Part shown: positions 22,525 to 32,858 of the stretch, piece by piece | Position numbering within the stretch: position 1 is the stretch's first letter | Layout of the letters: each line of letters begins with the position of its first letter | Assembly (NCBI GenBank): GCA_023213395.1 | Contig: CM041465.1 | Location: 144,963,741 to 145,027,740, forward strand | DNA: 64,000 nucleotides | Origin: Cycas panzhihuaensis | Taxonomy: Eukaryota; Cycadophyta | Direction of reading: 5' to 3' | The notes under the pieces: generated by a model | The model's input: only the letters and a program-made list of their open reading frames with translations | Databases searched by the model: none | Told to the model about the DNA's origin: nothing | Program-made: the position numbers and the translations under genes

Positions 22525-24603
22525 GGTGGTGTGAAAAGATGAATAAGAGTGATATATATAAATGTGTATGAAAATGCACTAAGTAGAAGAAGGTGGAGTC
22601 ACTGACACTTGTGACAGGTCTACCTGACGTAGCAGGAAATAATGAAGTAATATAATATAAGATGTGGAAGCAAAGAGATCACAAATAAGTATGTGATGTA
22701 AGTGATCTAATCAAGATAAGTGAGAAGGCCTATATAGAAGTCGGCATGTGGGTGCACACAACTAATAACTAAAGTGATGTAGAATGTGTAACAAACCCAA
22801 ACCTCTAACTTGTGTCCAAAGTAGGTGAGGTGTTGATGCCTAGGGGGCTTCTAGTATACGTAATTAATGGCCTTCACACGCGATACCCGCACCGTTCCTT
22901 GGTGATGAAATCTAAGTAAACGTGGAGCCCAGGTATTGTCGGTCCTCACCTCGTTCACCAATGAGCAGCGATATACTCTCCAAAAAGAAGTACGTGCATG
23001 TCCCATGGCTATGACAGATATTGGCCCAGCTAAATTAATTATCTTGATTAAGGGTTTTCAATTTTTCTGGATGTTTATCAGGATAATTCCTGATTGGAGG
23101 CCGTTGGTGTGGCTAACCTATCCCTCCACCACTATACCAGTTATGACCAGACCCAATATGAAACTCACACCTCCCTTAGGGTTCAGACTTCGGCCAACCT
23201 TGGTCTATTTAAACTAAGGCGAGTATGCAGACAAGTCAAGAACTAGTAGTATAAAGTCATCGAGATGAGTTGATTTTAAGGAAAGTGCTCTTGTTCTCGA
23301 ATGATATGTAAAACTAATTGAAAACTGAATGTAAATGCTCCACTCAAGTGTTGTTGTTGTGTCCAAGTGTAGTGATGACGTGTCCACCTAGTGCCCAAAT
23401 GGCATTCAATGCGGTCTTCAAGTGCACGCAATCATTAAAATCATACACATATGATAAGCCAAATCATCAGATATTGCTCCGATCCAGATGATTGACTAGT
23501 ACAAAGGACTTAAGTGCCTTGTTCTTTTTACAAAAGGGCCAAAATAGGCCTCCAAAATCCAAAAAGGCTATAAATGTCTTAAAAGAACCCCTCTTACATG
23601 TAAATTTTTTTTTTTTAAATGACGGGGAAAAAATAAAAATTTCAGAAATACAATGTACACTGAAAAATTAAATTTTTAGCAAGCCAAGTCTGTTGTTGGG
23701 CAGACTGTACCATCTATTGTACCTGCTATATGGCACAAATTTTCAGATTTGTTGCCCTTCACCTGCACTTTACAAATATATAAAAATTTTTGAAAAATCT
23801 TATCAAAAATACGCAAAAAAGCCTATTTTAGCTCGCGGCCAAAATGTACTAAAAAACTCAAAAATGCTCATAACCTTTCAACGGAGCGTTAGATTCATGC
23901 AAGACCTGTTCCAAACGATAGATCAGGATGAGAAAATCCGAAAACATGTATTACAGCAGGAAAAAACTCATCAGATTTTTTCAGATCTGAGATTTTTAAA
24001 TTTGGAGGGTGGCTACATAAAACATGTTGTTTGACCCCTTTAACCTTAAAATTTCGCATTGCTCCAGTAGACAAAAGTGCTTAGGAGGCCAAAAAGCACC
24101 TACTAGTGAAATTTCGTGCGATTCTGAGCACTTGTATTTTTTTTTACTGTACTGTTGTATAGAATTCCATACAGTTCATACAATATCCGTACAATTTGAT
24201 TTTATACTTCAAAATTTGCTTTTGATAAGTGAAAATCACTAATTTCTTCTTCTGCAACCTTGAAATTTGACTTTTACTGCAAAAATGGGCCAAAATAGGC
24301 CAAAAATGCTAGATTTGGAGCTAAAAAAAATGGTTGAAAATTATTATAAGATGAGCAATTCATGTGCTCTTTTAGGTCTGGAAATAGGCTACTTTTAGGC
24401 AGCCACACTCCTTCCTCTCATCTGCAAAAATAAAATAGTACAATAGCATACAATTTTGTACTAAAAATCTGCTATAAAAAAAAGCTTTGAAAATGGATTT
24501 TTTTTTTAAATTTCAACTCTTCATTTCACATGAATGGTGAACAAGAGGAGAAAATAGCTTGCAATCTTCTTGCAAGTGAGTGTGGCACTAGGATCCTCCC
24601 AAT
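22525..24603 (-). other. copia untranslated leader (about 2.1 kb)
   Basis: Between the primer-binding site and the probable gag start lies non-coding AT-rich sequence with no convincing reading frame on either strand. A 2-kb leader is long for copia and is similar in length to those of the otherwise different copia family at 28415, although I see no sequence similarity to it. A T-run sits at about 23607-23617. Confidence 0.7.
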
Positions 24604-24618
24604 GGCTTTGATACCACT

Positions 24619-24986
24619 TGTTGAGGGAATGGATCTAGGGATCTGGTGCACTAACACTACACAATGACAAATAGTGGAGACAAGCACAATGTACTCAACA
24701 AGAGAAATGCTAATAGCTTGAGCTCAAAGAGGAGAAGTGTAGAATATGATCACTCTCCATGTAGTTTCAACTTATATAATGAGAATGCTCATTAGGGTTT
24801 GGAATTTGAGTTTTCCCTCCCAATGACATTCAAATGAGATTACATGAAATTACAATGAAATGAACTTTATGTCATTTCACTTAAGTGACTTAAGCATAGT
24901 CACCTTATCCTAAAGTTACAAACATAAAAGTGACTTTATCTAATTCTAACTTTATGAAATGACCATGTTACATTAACATCGTCACA
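24619..24986 (-). repeat. copia 5' LTR (right copy)
   Basis: Same ends and length as 17195-17562. The primer-binding site complement (24604-24616) lies two bases from its edge. It is followed by the GTGTA duplication. Confidence 0.96.
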
Positions 24987-26303
24987 GTGTAGTGAGTGCT
25001 ATTGTTGGAGGTTGACTAAGGAAATCTGCTACCTTATTAGATGCTCCTTTTCTATATTTGATGATGAGGTTGAATTGTTGTATATAAGGTACCCACTTGA
25101 GATGCTTACGCTCTCGAATTTTGACTAAGTGTTGAGGAATTGCAATGGTTGATGACCTGTATGGACTATAGTTTCTTTGCCCAATAAAAAATACCGCTAA
25201 TGTTTGAGAGCTTGGATGAGGGCGTAAAATTCCTTGTCATATGTGTTGTGTTTGAGCTTTGCTTGTGAGAAGGCCTCCGAGTGATAAGCAATGGGATGTC
25301 CTCCTTACTTGAGTACTGCACCTAGAGCGAATTGAGAGGCATCTGTTTTGAGTTTGAAGGGTTGCTCCTCATTAGGTAGTTGGAGAACAGGTGCAGTGCC
25401 GAGGGCGACCTTTAATTCCTAGAATGTTGATTCAGCTTGAGAATTCCAGGTGAATTCTTTTGTGTTACTTGTGAGCACATTCAATGGATGTGTGATGCTG
25501 GAAAAATGCCTAATGAACTTCTTATAGAAATTGACATTGCCCAGGAAGCTTTTGAGTTGTGTGAGATTCTTGGGAGTTGGCCAATCCCTAATGATTTAGA
25601 ATTTCGTTGGATCGACTTGAATTCCTTTGTCGTTAATGATAAAGGCTAGATTGGAAATGGTGTTTGCCCAAAGGAGCATTTTTGAAGCTTGGCCTTTAAG
25701 TGATGTCATCGTAGAAGAGACAAAATTGTGTCAAGATGTTTGTTGTGCTCCTACATGGTCTTGTTGAAGACCAATATGTCATCTAGATAAGCAATAACAA
25801 ATTTACCAAGATGTGGATGAAAAATGTCAGTGATGAGGTGCATGAAAGTGGTCGGGGCATTGGTTAGCCCGAAGGGCATCATGAGCTATTCATATAAGCC
25901 ATGTTATGTTTTAAATGTTGTTTTCCAAGTATCTTTGGCATCCATTTAGACTTAATGATAACCAGAGGCTAAATCAATTTTGGAGAAGTATTTAGCTCCT
26001 TGAAGTTGATCCAACAACTCATTTATGTGTGGCAACGAGTACCTATTTTTCACTATGATTTTATTTAGAGCTCATTCTATAATCAATGCACAGTCACTAG
26101 TCATTATTTTTCATAGGTATTAAAATTGGTGGAGATCCACAAGGAGAGTAGCTAGGCTAGATTTTTCCTTCATCGATTAATAGGACCAATTGCCTTTCAA
26201 GTTCTGCTTTGGTAAGAGGAGTGGCTCTGTATGGAGCTTGGTTTGGTAATGATGCCATAGGTAAGAGATCGATGGTGTGATGGATTGTTTTTATAGGAGG
26301 CAG
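24987..26303 (-). pseudogene. outer gypsy reverse transcriptase and RNase H
   Basis: On the minus strand, around 25880-25740, the frame reads MPFGLTNAPTTFMHLITDIF, then FVIAYLDDILVFNK with the paired catalytic aspartates. Further toward 26100 the RT palm start can be followed in pieces. RNase H lies around 25450-25000 (an IALGAVLKQ-like region near 25320 and an EFYALI-like region near 25220). No long open frame remains. This is a Ty3/gypsy RT by the YLDD and MPFGL motifs. The copia at 17195-24986 separates it from the integrase. Confidence 0.8.
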
Positions 26304-26795
26304 TCACTTTGGCTCACTGAACACATCGGTATACATATCTAAAATAGTCTTTATTTCTGCTAGTGGGATTTTATTACAATTGCTTGTCTCTGCTTGGCAA
26401 ATGATACAAAGGGCCATGGATTTAGAAGTGCTGACCAATTTGGATGCTTGATTGCCTGAGAGCAATGTCACAATAGTCAGTGGCAATGTGGCTGTAGTGA
26501 GTTTGTATGCCTTACTGTCCTTATGGAGGGTATAACTATTAAGATACCTATCATAGAGTGCCCAATGATCATGCTGATAAAGTTGCCCAAGGAGTAGGTC
26601 ATTGTAGTCCATCGGAGTTACATCACAATAGATAATATTCATGAGTGGTGGGATGGCGAAGGTGACTGTGTAGACACGGTCAATAACTGTGGGTTGTCTG
26701 TTGGCAATGACCCACCCAAGAGTGTATGGCCTTGGATGTGGCTTGGTGGGTGGTTGCAAGGCATCGATGAGTGCCTTAGAGATTAAATTTTTCAT
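26304..26795 (-). pseudogene. outer gypsy protease-RT linker
   Basis: The open frame contains PHPRPYTLGWV, FAIPPLMNIIYCDVTPMDYNDLLLGQLYQHDHWALYDRYLNSYTL and a C-terminal TDVFSEPK. These match the C-terminal protease domain and the linker before RT in short-LTR chromoviruses, where CDVVPMD..LLLGRPW is typical. The DSG active site itself lies upstream (26800-26880) in a broken frame. The sequence supports assignment of the outer element to a chromovirus with small LTRs, perhaps Reina-like, but this is an inference. Confidence 0.8.
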
Positions 26796-26879
26796 ACTAG
26801 CATTATCTATGATGTAGAGTGTTATTTTGTCTTTGATCTGGTAGTTAAGTAAAGAGTTTTTCTTGCCCCTGTGCTAAGT

Positions 26880-27818
26880 ACTCCTTGGCCATTAGTACTA
26901 GATTAGGATCTGGTGTTTCTGGATTGGTGAGGGCAATGACTTTTGGTTGTGTTGATTTGCTTTGTGGCTCTATCATGAGTGCCCTTGTCTTTTGTTGGGC
27001 CCTGCATTCTATGTTTGTGTGTCTTGAGCATTTGTGGAATGAATAGTTCTTCTTGTTTGCTGGTCATAGTGTGCGAGTTTGTATTTTAGATGATGAGGCT
27101 GTGGTGGCAGGACCTATGAATGGTTTGGGCATTTTTGCATTTTTCCCTCGATTTTGAGGGCAAATTGAAAGATTGCTTCTAGTGTTGGTACTTGAAGCAA
27201 CTCCATCTCTTGTTGTATATGAAAGTATAATGCTCCAATAAATTTGATTTTATGGAGGTGATCGAGGTCGTTGATTTCCAGTATGATGTAGAGCTTCAAG
27301 AATTCATCAATGTAATACTGCACCAATTGTCCTGGCATTTGTCTGATGTGCAACCATCGTTTGGTGAGGTCATCAATATATCCCAATGGGTAAAAACACC
27401 TTTTAATGGTTGCCTTAAAGTCGCCCCAAGTAAAAATTGGTTGTTGTTGACTGAATGCTTGCCACCATGTCAAGGACTATTTGGCTAAGTGCGCTTCCAT
27501 GACCATGAGTTTCTGTTGTTCTAATAACTGTTGAGTCTTGAAGTAGGCTTCCAAGCTTCTAATCCAATCATCTAGTTTATCTGCGTTTAATGTACCATCA
27601 AATAATGAAATGGATATTTTGGCATCTAGCTTGAATTGTGGTTGGTGTAATGGTACTATCATAGGGGCTTGTTGGTGCAACAACTGCTAGAACATAGTCA
27701 TCATGTTGTTGACTAGGTTCTATTGGAAGGTTTGGGAATCGTGCCTTTGTTCTCATAGTTCATGTGTGACAAGTTTAGAGAGGTCTGGTTGAGATTGACC
27801 TTCTTGATCATGTGACAT
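26880..27818 (-). pseudogene. outer gypsy gag
   Basis: The probable start is ATG at 27818-27816 (MSHDQEGQSQPDL). Stops then follow before the open piece 27683-27477 (FKLDAKISISLFDGTLNADKLDDWIRSLEAYF) and 27473-27114 (MTWWQAFSQQQPIFTWGDFKATIKRCFYPLGY, RWLHIRQMPGQLVQYYIDEFLKL). These are the N-terminal and central retrotransposon Gag capsid parts. A degenerate zinc knuckle (FHKCSRHTNIEC, first cysteine lost) follows near 27050-27010. It is inactive because of several stops. Confidence 0.85.
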
Positions 27819-27880
27819 GGTTGGTGGGGTACGCTTGCCTAAGTACGGCTTATGGCAATATGCTCACGTCACAAAGGTCT

Positions 27881-28414
27881 GTCAACTAAAAAAAGGAAAG
27901 GCAACAGGTTTGTCGACTGAAAAAGAGGTAGCAGCTCCATTGATTGAAAAAGAGGCAGCAAGTTTGTCGACTAAAAAAGAGGTAGCAGGTTCGTCAACTA
28001 AAAAAGAGGTGGCAAGTTCGTCGACTAAAAAGAGGGAGAATGTTTGTTGACTGAAAAAGAGACAACAGGTTTATTGACTAAAAAAGAGGCAGCAGGTCTG
28101 TCGACTAAAAAGAGACAGTAGGTCTGTTGACTCAAAAGAGGCAACAGGTGCGTCGATTGAAAAAGAGGCAGCTGATCCGTTGACTGAGAAAGAGGCAACA
28201 ATGTTGTCAACTAAGAAAGAGGAAACAAGGCTGTTGACTGAGAAAAAGGTAGTAGGGCTATTGACTGCGAAAAAAGGCAATTGTGTTGTCAACTGAGAAA
28301 GAGGCAGTAGGGTTGTTGACTAAGAAAAAGGCAACATGACGTCAACTGAGAAAGAGGCAGTAGGGTCGTCGACTAAGAAAAAGGCAGTAGAGTCGTCAAC
28401 TGAGAAAGAGGTAG
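27881..28414. repeat. 27-bp minisatellite, left block
   Basis: About 20 imperfect copies of a unit like GTCGACTAAAAAAGAGG plus TAGCAGGTTC. Most are 27 bp, some 26. Because the unit is nine codons, both strands show nine-residue repeats where the phase holds: plus STKKEVAGS-like, minus ASFSVNGSA-like. The array lies in the leader of the outer gypsy and is cut by the copia at 28415. Confidence 0.9.
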
Positions 28415-28495
28415 TGTTAAACCATATGTTTACATGTTAAGATTATGTACTTTATTTTTCATGTAATATTTATACTTTTGTACTTTAGGGGTGAC

Positions 28496-28513
28496 TTATC
28501 ACTTAAGTGATAA
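28496..28513. promoter_or_regulatory. 18-bp perfect palindrome in copia LTR
   Basis: TTATCACTTAAGTGATAA is its own reverse complement. The same palindrome is in the 3' LTR (35425-35442) and in the related LTR at 63308-63325. A degenerate form occurs in the LTR at about 54020-54050. It lies in U3, about 190 bp upstream of the TATA box. Function unknown. Confidence 0.7.
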
Positions 28514-28637
28514 AGTGCACACCCACATTCTTTCTAGTGACACAACATTGTCATTAAAGGGTCAAATGGACCCCCATGCACTTTTGCTCACTTTAGAGCC
28601 CCAAAAGGACACATGTCCTACATGCAAGGCATGTACC

Positions 28638-28667
28638 TTGGATGTTTGACACTTGTCAAACATCCAA
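28638..28667. promoter_or_regulatory. conserved inverted repeat with paired TTGAC (W-box-like) cores
   Basis: Arms TTGGATGTTTGACA (28638-28651) and TGTCAAACATCCAA (28654-28667) pair perfectly across two bases. TTGAC, the core of WRKY W-boxes, is present on both strands. The repeat lies just upstream of the TATA box (about 28691) and recurs in seven other copia LTRs in the window with compensatory changes. Confidence 0.7.
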
Positions 28668-28984
28668 TGCCTTAGGTCTCTCATTTCACTCTATATAATG
28701 AAACCTCTTCTCATTGTTCATATAGAGAGTTGGAGCTATATTGTTATGTTGTCAGTTTGCTAATCGAACTGTTTATTCATTTGGAGGTTGGACCAATTCC
28801 AACCCCACACATTTGGTATCATTTTCTTGCTCCTTCATTTTCATGCTTTGTCTTGCTTATGTTTTTCATCTTGAGAGTATCATACTTGTTAGCATTTGTT
28901 GCTTTCTAGAACTAAAGTGAACCTAGCTTCTAGATCTTGGGACTGTGAGGCCATTAGGCATCTTTTCACATTTGGTATCAGAGC

Positions 28985-31147
28985 AAGAGGAGACTAGTTC
29001 CCTCTATTCTGTTTGTTGCTGCTCAAGGAGATTCAAAGAAGGGCTACAAACCCTTGGTGACGACCTTCGCCCTCCGAAGGCGATCCAAGGTTTGCTAAGA
29101 CCCATTTTCTGCAGATTCAAGCTTCTTGGAGCAGTGTTGAAGGCTGGAGCAAGGCTACTTTCAGATCTGAATTTTTTTTTTCAGATCTCTATCAAAGGGT
29201 GCAACACTATTTTCTTCAAAAATAGTGTTTTTTCTTTAATTTTTCTTCAAAAAAAAAATATTTTTTCAAAAGATAAGAGGCAGATCTGAGATATTAGATT
29301 ACTTTGTGACTACAAATCAGCTTTGTAAGCATTTTTTTGAGGCTCATAACTGTTTTGCAATCAATTTGTATCTGTTGTTCCTCAAATCTGGGCAAGTTTA
29401 CTCACGATTTTTTGTAATTTTTCTACTAAAATATGTATTTTTTAGCTAATTTTTTTTCTCACATTTGGGTGCTGAGCTATTCTCCAGCCATTTGAAGCTC
29501 TCAAACTGAATTTACTTGAAGTTTGAGGCCCCTTGCAGGCTGTGGATCAATTTTTGGGCATTTTCAGCCTTGAAACCCCACTCAAAAAGCACAAAAAATT
29601 ACTGTTTTTCACTCTTTTTTTTCATATCAAGTTGGCTGTCCACATACTAACCCTGCATGCAACAGAAAGGCACTTAAAGGAAGAGTTTTAGTGATTAATA
29701 CGAGGGTTTAAAACCCCGGACAGCCGTACAACTCCAGTTTTTCTTTCTCAAAGATGTGTAACCAACCATAACTTCAATTACTTGCAGCTCTCTGCACACT
29801 TGACGAAAAGCCTTGAGATTTTAGAGGGAGTTGGATACCACTTGGGCACCTCTCCTCCTGAATTTTCAGCACAAACAAAGGTCTCTACACGCTGTTCTCA
29901 TCATTTGCGTGTCCACGGGAGCTGCCCAAGTCACGCTGCCATGATTGCAAATTTTTTTGTGTGATAAGTGACTCAAACAAGTAATTTCTAAGCACCATTA
30001 TCATCATTAAGTGAAAAATTTCACTATTTTTAGTGCTTATTAAAGCTCCCTGCGTGGTGTCCTTATTGTTCAAAGTTACAAAAAAAGAAAAGAAAATTGA
30101 ATTTCACTCTTTATTTTTAAGCACTTCAAGCTTTATTTTACACTTATTCCATGTTTGTAAGTGTTGAAAAGTCTTGTTGAAAGTGATTTAAAGTATTGAT
30201 ACTTTGTCAAAAGTGCTATTTATCACTATTTCAACACTCATTTTAAGGCACCTTGCATGGTGACCTAGTGCCCTTAGTCTAAAAAGTGCTCAAAAATACT
30301 TTGTACTTGATAAAATCACTTCATTTTTTTATCGTTGGGACTATTTTAAAGTCCCAACACTTGGTACTTGGTGTCCTTATTTGGCAAGTGGTTCTCTTAC
30401 CTTCACTCTTGAGCATTAAAAAGAACCCATTTGTATCTTCATCACAAGGTTTTGCTTTGCTTCATTGAGTACTTAAGCACATTTTCAAAGTAATTTTCTT
30501 GCAAAACTCATTGTACTCAAGCATCTGTTTTTTACTTGGATCTGCATAAGCACTACACTTCATTAAGTGCTCATTGTAACAACACTTTAAGTGTTCATTT
30601 TGATGTACTAGCTTGCTTCTTTAAGCCTTTTTTCATTGTAAGCTTAATCAAGCACTTTCATAAGTACATCATCCAAGTAAAATAAATCTTAAGTTCACTT
30701 TAACCTTCTAAAAAGTGACTTAAAAATCTTGTTGGAGAGGCCCAAAAAAGGTTCAAACCTTGCCTCTGAAATAACCTTAAGCTCAGTGCATTCCCTAGGG
30801 GACCAACTGACTGTACGGTCAGTGCACGACAATTAAGGTTGCTTGAGGGAAAGGAGGTTCGAAAAGGGTGTTATTGGGGCTGTGAATCCTAGGGAAAGCA
30901 TGGTACGTCCATGCAGATCAACCCTACCTGCCTTGTTCTAGATTTAACTTGGCCAACTGTTGGATCTCCTCTATAGATCAGGGTTGGACCAACTCCATAG
31001 CCTAGTCCTCCACCCCTCATCATTCCATTCAGTTGTTGGATTTTCTAGTAAGATCCGAACTGTTGGTTTCGTTAGAAGGTGGAACTTAAGTGACGAAAGC
31101 TTTGAGTTTCCAAGTTATCTGCTAGCTTCAAGCCTTACAACTGAAAC
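28985..31147 (+). other. copia untranslated leader (2.16 kb) with two conserved hairpin boxes
   Basis: No reading frame of interest is seen between the primer-binding site and the gag ATG at 31148. Box A (29053-29089) folds as CTTGG/CCAAG outside CCTTCG/CGAAGG. Box B (30786-30827) has GTGCA/TGCAC ends, the palindrome CCCTAGGG and the inverted repeat CTGACTGTACGGTCAG. Both recur in the leaders at 1-1569, 51152-52981 and 54467-56290, although some copies are weakened. Confidence 0.75.
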
Positions 31148-31984
31148 ATGGCTGCTATTAACATGCTTAATGCATGCACCATTAGATTAACAGGTCAAGA
31201 TAACTATCAAGAATGGAAGAGGATCACTCTAAATCTGTTGATCATGAATGAATTTTGGGGTTTTGTTTCTAGAAGAATACCCCAACCTGTACCTGTTGTC
31301 AATGGTAATATAACTGTTCAACCTGATGATGCTTTTGTTGCTGCTTGGGAAGCCAAAGATGAAATCGCTTTGGCATTCCTTCATATGATTGTTGATGTAC
31401 ATGTGGATCAAAACATTGTATGTGCAAAAACTTCTAAGGAAGCTTGGGACATTTTGTCCTCTTTGTATGAAAGACGAGATGAAGCTCGCATTTTAATGGT
31501 AAAAGCCAAGTTGTATTCTGTAAAGTTTGTCAAGCCTATGTTGGCTTTTCTTTCCTCCATCAAGGAGGTATGTAATGAGTTGAATACACTAGTTAGTCCA
31601 GCAAAAAGAGATGAACTTATAACATCTATCACCAAAGCTTTGCCAAAGGACTACAATGCCTTTATATCGTCTACTACAAGAGATGGTTTTCTCAAAAGAA
31701 TGTCATTCAATGAATTTGAAAGTTTATTGCTTCAAGAGGAACAAATTGACACCAAGGATAACGAGGACGAACCATCAACATCAGGTGCATTCACAGCCAA
31801 ATCAAAGGCCAAACAGAACCCCAAACCTGCATTCTCAAAGCAGTTTGGGAACATGAACATTGGTTCTTCAAAGACCAATGTTATGTGTCATTATTGTGGC
31901 AAAGCTAGCCACATAGCACCTGATTGTAGGAAGAAGCAAGCAGATCTACGTCAACAGCAGCAGCAACCACGTCAACAAAATTAG
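31148..31984 (+). pseudogene. copia gag
   Basis: A 278-codon frame starting MAAINMLNACTIRLTGQDNY. It contains the plant copia Gag motifs YQEWKRITLNLLI, AKTSKEAWDILSSLYERRD and ELITSITKALPKDY, and ends with a CX2CX4HX4C zinc knuckle (CHYCGKASHIAPDC) and a glutamine/arginine-rich tail. The product would form the particle shell and bind RNA. The frame is intact from ATG to the tail, then a TAG at 31982-31984 and a frameshift follow before protease. The start is supported by conservation of the same MxxINMLNA start in copies at 51151 (minus) and 56291. Confidence 0.93.
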
Positions 31985-32057
31985 AGACAACAGCAGCCAC
32001 GTCAGCAATACCAACAAAGATTCCAAAGAATAGCGGAAGAAGAACCCCTCGACCAAA

Positions 32058-32858
32058 TTGAGGTGCCTATCGAGGAGGTCAAAGAGGAAGGGGGGTTTTA
32101 GAGGTGGCAATCAACACCACTTCAATCAGTTTGCAGATGAAAACAAACTCTTTTGTGCTTATCAATCATCCAAGGTTGATAAAACTTGGATTATTGATTC
32201 TGGAGCTTCACAACACATGACTGGGAGTGAAGAACTCCTTATCGACATCAAGGAAGGAAAAGGTCAATCAGTGACTTTTGGCAACAATCAATTTGTTAAG
32301 ATTTCTGGAATAGGCACAATATCTCCATTTCACTCTTCTTCAAATCCTTCCTCTTCATTTCCCAATGGCAATACCTACTTCATACCTTCCATGGACAAGA
32401 ACTTACTATCTGTTAGCAAGTTAGACAAGCAACAGATGAGCGTCTTGTTCAGAAATGGGAAATGTGTAATAAGTGATAAAGATGACCAAGTAGTAGCTAT
32501 TGGATATGAGGATCATGGCCTCTACAACTTGGATGCTAATAATATAACACTTGATTCTGCTTACTCCAGTTCGATTGTCACTCCACAATTGTCCAAGATG
32601 CAACTTTGGCATCAACGTCTAGGCCATTTGAGCTTAGACAATGTCAGGCAGCTGATCAACAAAAACATGGTACATGGGCTTCCAAAGATCTATGGCACAA
32701 AATGTCTTTGTGAAGCGTGCATAATGGGGACTCAACATCGCTTGCCTTTCCCTAAAGGCAAAGCATGGCGTGCATCACATCCCTTGCAGCTTAGATTTGT
32801 GTGGACCTATGTCCACTGCATCTTTTGGAGAAGCTTTGTACTACATCTCCTTCATTGA
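32058..32858 (+). pseudogene. copia protease and GAG-pre-integrase domain
   Basis: The active site is TWIIDSGASQHMTGSEELL (DSG intact), followed by VTFGNNQFVKISGIGTI and the MDKNLLSVSKLDK segment. The GAG-pre-integrase domain follows with the zinc-binding LWHQRLGHLSLDNVRQL and CLCEACIMGTQHRLPFPKG. The frame shifts near 32790 and the integrase continues in another frame. The protease would process the polyprotein. This frame is otherwise open for 266 codons, so it is well preserved. Confidence 0.93.

Larger units (their letters stand above)
17195..24986 (-). mobile_element. complete Ty1/copia nested in the outer gypsy, TSD GTGTA
   Basis: LTRs 17195-17562 and 24619-24986 are equal in length (368 bp). 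The primer-binding site complement is at 24604-24616 (TGGTATCAAAGCC on the minus strand). GTGTA is duplicated at 17190-17194 and 24987-24991. The order on the minus strand is a leader of about 2.1 kb, gag, protease, integrase, RT, RNase H, then a 0.5-kb 3' untranslated part and a polypurine tract (minus AAGGGGGTGAT) next to the 3' LTR. The copia order (integrase before RT) is clear. The LTRs differ by only a few bases by eye, so this insertion is comparatively young. Confidence 0.97.
28415..28970 (+). repeat. copia 5' LTR
   Basis: Starts TGTTAAACC and ends TTTTCACA. It carries an 18-bp perfect palindrome TTATCACTTAAGTGATAA (28496-28513) and a 14-bp-arm inverted repeat at 28638-28667. A TATA box CTATATAATG lies at about 28691-28700. 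Confidence 0.97.

Noticed and set aside
27881-28414. Regularly spaced short repeats suggesting a CRISPR array
   Set aside because: The units are contiguous with no unique spacers, the phase drifts between 26 and 27 bp, and the context is a plant retrotransposon leader. It is a minisatellite.
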